Shown here: positions 63,417-64,000 of the stretch, piece by piece
Position numbering within the stretch: the first letter of the stretch is position 1
Layout of the letters: each line of letters begins with the position of its first letter
Source: Salipaludibacillus keqinensis
GTDB taxonomy: Bacteria; Bacillota; Bacilli; Bacillales; Salisediminibacteriaceae
DNA: 64,000 nucleotides
Reading direction: 5' to 3'
Assembly (NCBI RefSeq): GCF_003226325.1
Contig: NZ_PDOD01000002.1
Coordinates: 868,001-932,000, forward strand
Program-made: the position numbers and the translations under genes
The notes under the pieces: model-generated
What the model was told of the DNA's origin: nothing
What the model saw: only the letters and a program-made list of their open reading frames with translations
The model's database searches: none

Positions 63417-64000
63417 ATGAAAATAGTCAATAATATGTCGGAGCTCATTGGCGATACTCCTTTAGTCAAACTTCAAAAACTTCCTGATCAGGGTGGAGCT
63501 CAAGTATACTTGAAGTTGGAATTTATGAACCCCAGTGGAAGTGTAAAAGACCGCGCAGCTTTTAATATGATCGACAAAGCCGAAAAGCAAGGTTTAATTA
63601 ATAAAGATTCTGTCATCATTGAACCTACTTCAGGTAACACTGGAATTGGCTTAGCAATGAATGCAGCTGCTAAAGGTTATGAGTCTATTTTAGTCATGCC
63701 TGACACCATGTCAAAAGAACGAATCAACTTGTTAAAAGCTTATGGAGCAAAAGTGGAATTGACTCCTGGAGACAAAAAAATGCCTGGAGCGATCGAACGA
63801 GCTCATGAGCTTGTAAAAGAAATTCCGAATAGTTATATGCCTATGCAATTCGAAAACGAGGCAAACCCTGATGCCCATCGCTATACAACAGCGGCAGAGA
63901 TCGTTGATGGTATGAATCAGTTAGGGAAAAAACTATCTGCATTTGTTGCTGCCTCTGGAACAGGTGGAACGATAACTGGCACGGGTGAAGAACTACAAAA
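63417..64000 (+). CDS. ytkP: Cysteine synthase-family protein (YtkP-type), N-terminal part
   Basis: PLP enzyme of the O-acetylserine sulfhydrylase family. The first 194 codons are in the window and the gene runs off the right edge. The PLP lysine is in the NPSGSVKDRAA block near residue 44, the substrate loop is TSGNTG near 72, and the phosphate loop GTGGT is near 182. ATG at 63417 has AAAGGATG upstream. The position next to ytlP matches ytkP, a second cysteine-synthase paralogue in Bacillus. The true substrate of YtkP is not established. Confidence 0.9.
   Translation, partial: MKIVNNMSELIGDTPLVKLQKLPDQGGAQVYLKLEFMNPSGSVKDRAAFNMIDKAEKQGLINKDSVIIEPTSGNTGIGLAMNAAAKGYESILVMPDTMSKERINLLKAYGAKVELTPGDKKMPGAIERAHELVKEIPNSYMPMQFENEANPDAHRYTTAAEIVDGMNQLGKKLSAFVAASGTGGTITGTGEELQ

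Overview
The window is a chromosomal segment from a spore-forming, low-GC, rod-shaped Firmicute of the family Bacillaceae. The evidence is a small acid-soluble spore protein with a sigma-G-like promoter, RefZ with a sigma-H promoter, EzrA, SftA, the AcuABC system and CcpA. Gene order largely follows the yteJ/sppA - nadK2 - ytcJ - sspA - thiI - nifZ - braB - ezrA - hisJ - refZ - ytsP - rpsD - tyrS - acuABC - motPS - ccpA - aroA - ytxGHJ - ampS - murC - sftA - ytpQ/P - ytoQ/P - ytnP - trmB - ytzH - ytmP - amyX - ytlQ/P - ytkP region of Bacillus subtilis. Many acidic proteins and a sodium-type flagellar stator suggest a salt-adapted genus such as Halobacillus or a relative. That genus-level call is inference. 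No rRNA, tRNA, phage, transposon or CRISPR array was seen.

Layout. 1-8.2 kb: signal peptide peptidase with the start of an RDD membrane protein, NAD kinase, a YtcJ amidohydrolase, a spore protein, the ThiI/cysteine desulfurase pair for tRNA thiolation, and a branched-chain amino acid carrier. 8.3-15.7 kb: cell division (EzrA plus a small anchored acidic protein; RefZ), HisJ, a free-methionine-sulfoxide reductase, rpsD behind a structured S4-type leader, and tyrS behind a T-box. 15.7-26.7 kb: a bifunctional penicillin-binding protein with a 48-bp-repeat Asn/Ser tail sits where acsA is found in B. subtilis. It is followed by acuABC, an MTA/SAH nucleosidase, motPS, ccpA and the DAHP synthase/chorismate mutase. 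26.7-44 kb: a large FtsA/PilM-like ATPase gene whose last part is out of frame after an A11 run, the ytxGHJ stress operon with a sigma-H promoter, AmpS, MurC, an unknown gene, a nicotinate phosphoribosyltransferase operon, SftA and a set of yt genes. 44-52.8 kb: a secreted Vpr-like subtilase, YtnP lactonase, TrmB, two tandem YtzH-like genes, the YtmP kinase and pullulanase. 53.2-61.3 kb: a complete glgB-C-D-A-P glycogen operon, divergent from amyX. 61.4-64 kb: an unknown small gene, YtlQ, the RNA cyclic phosphodiesterase and the start of a cysteine synthase.

How the genes connect. AmyX (debranching), GlgP (phosphorolysis) and GlgBCDA (synthesis) form a full glycogen cycle. ThiI lacks its own rhodanese domain and is translationally coupled to a dedicated desulfurase. 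AcuA/AcuC would control acetyl-CoA synthetase acetylation, but acsA is not in the window. The strongest unexplained items are the FtsA-like protein with tandem short C-terminal modules and a possible frameshift, the inverted repeat over the sigma-H promoter of refZ, the duplicated YtzH-like genes separated by an RBS-covering hairpin, and the repeat-built tail of the penicillin-binding protein.
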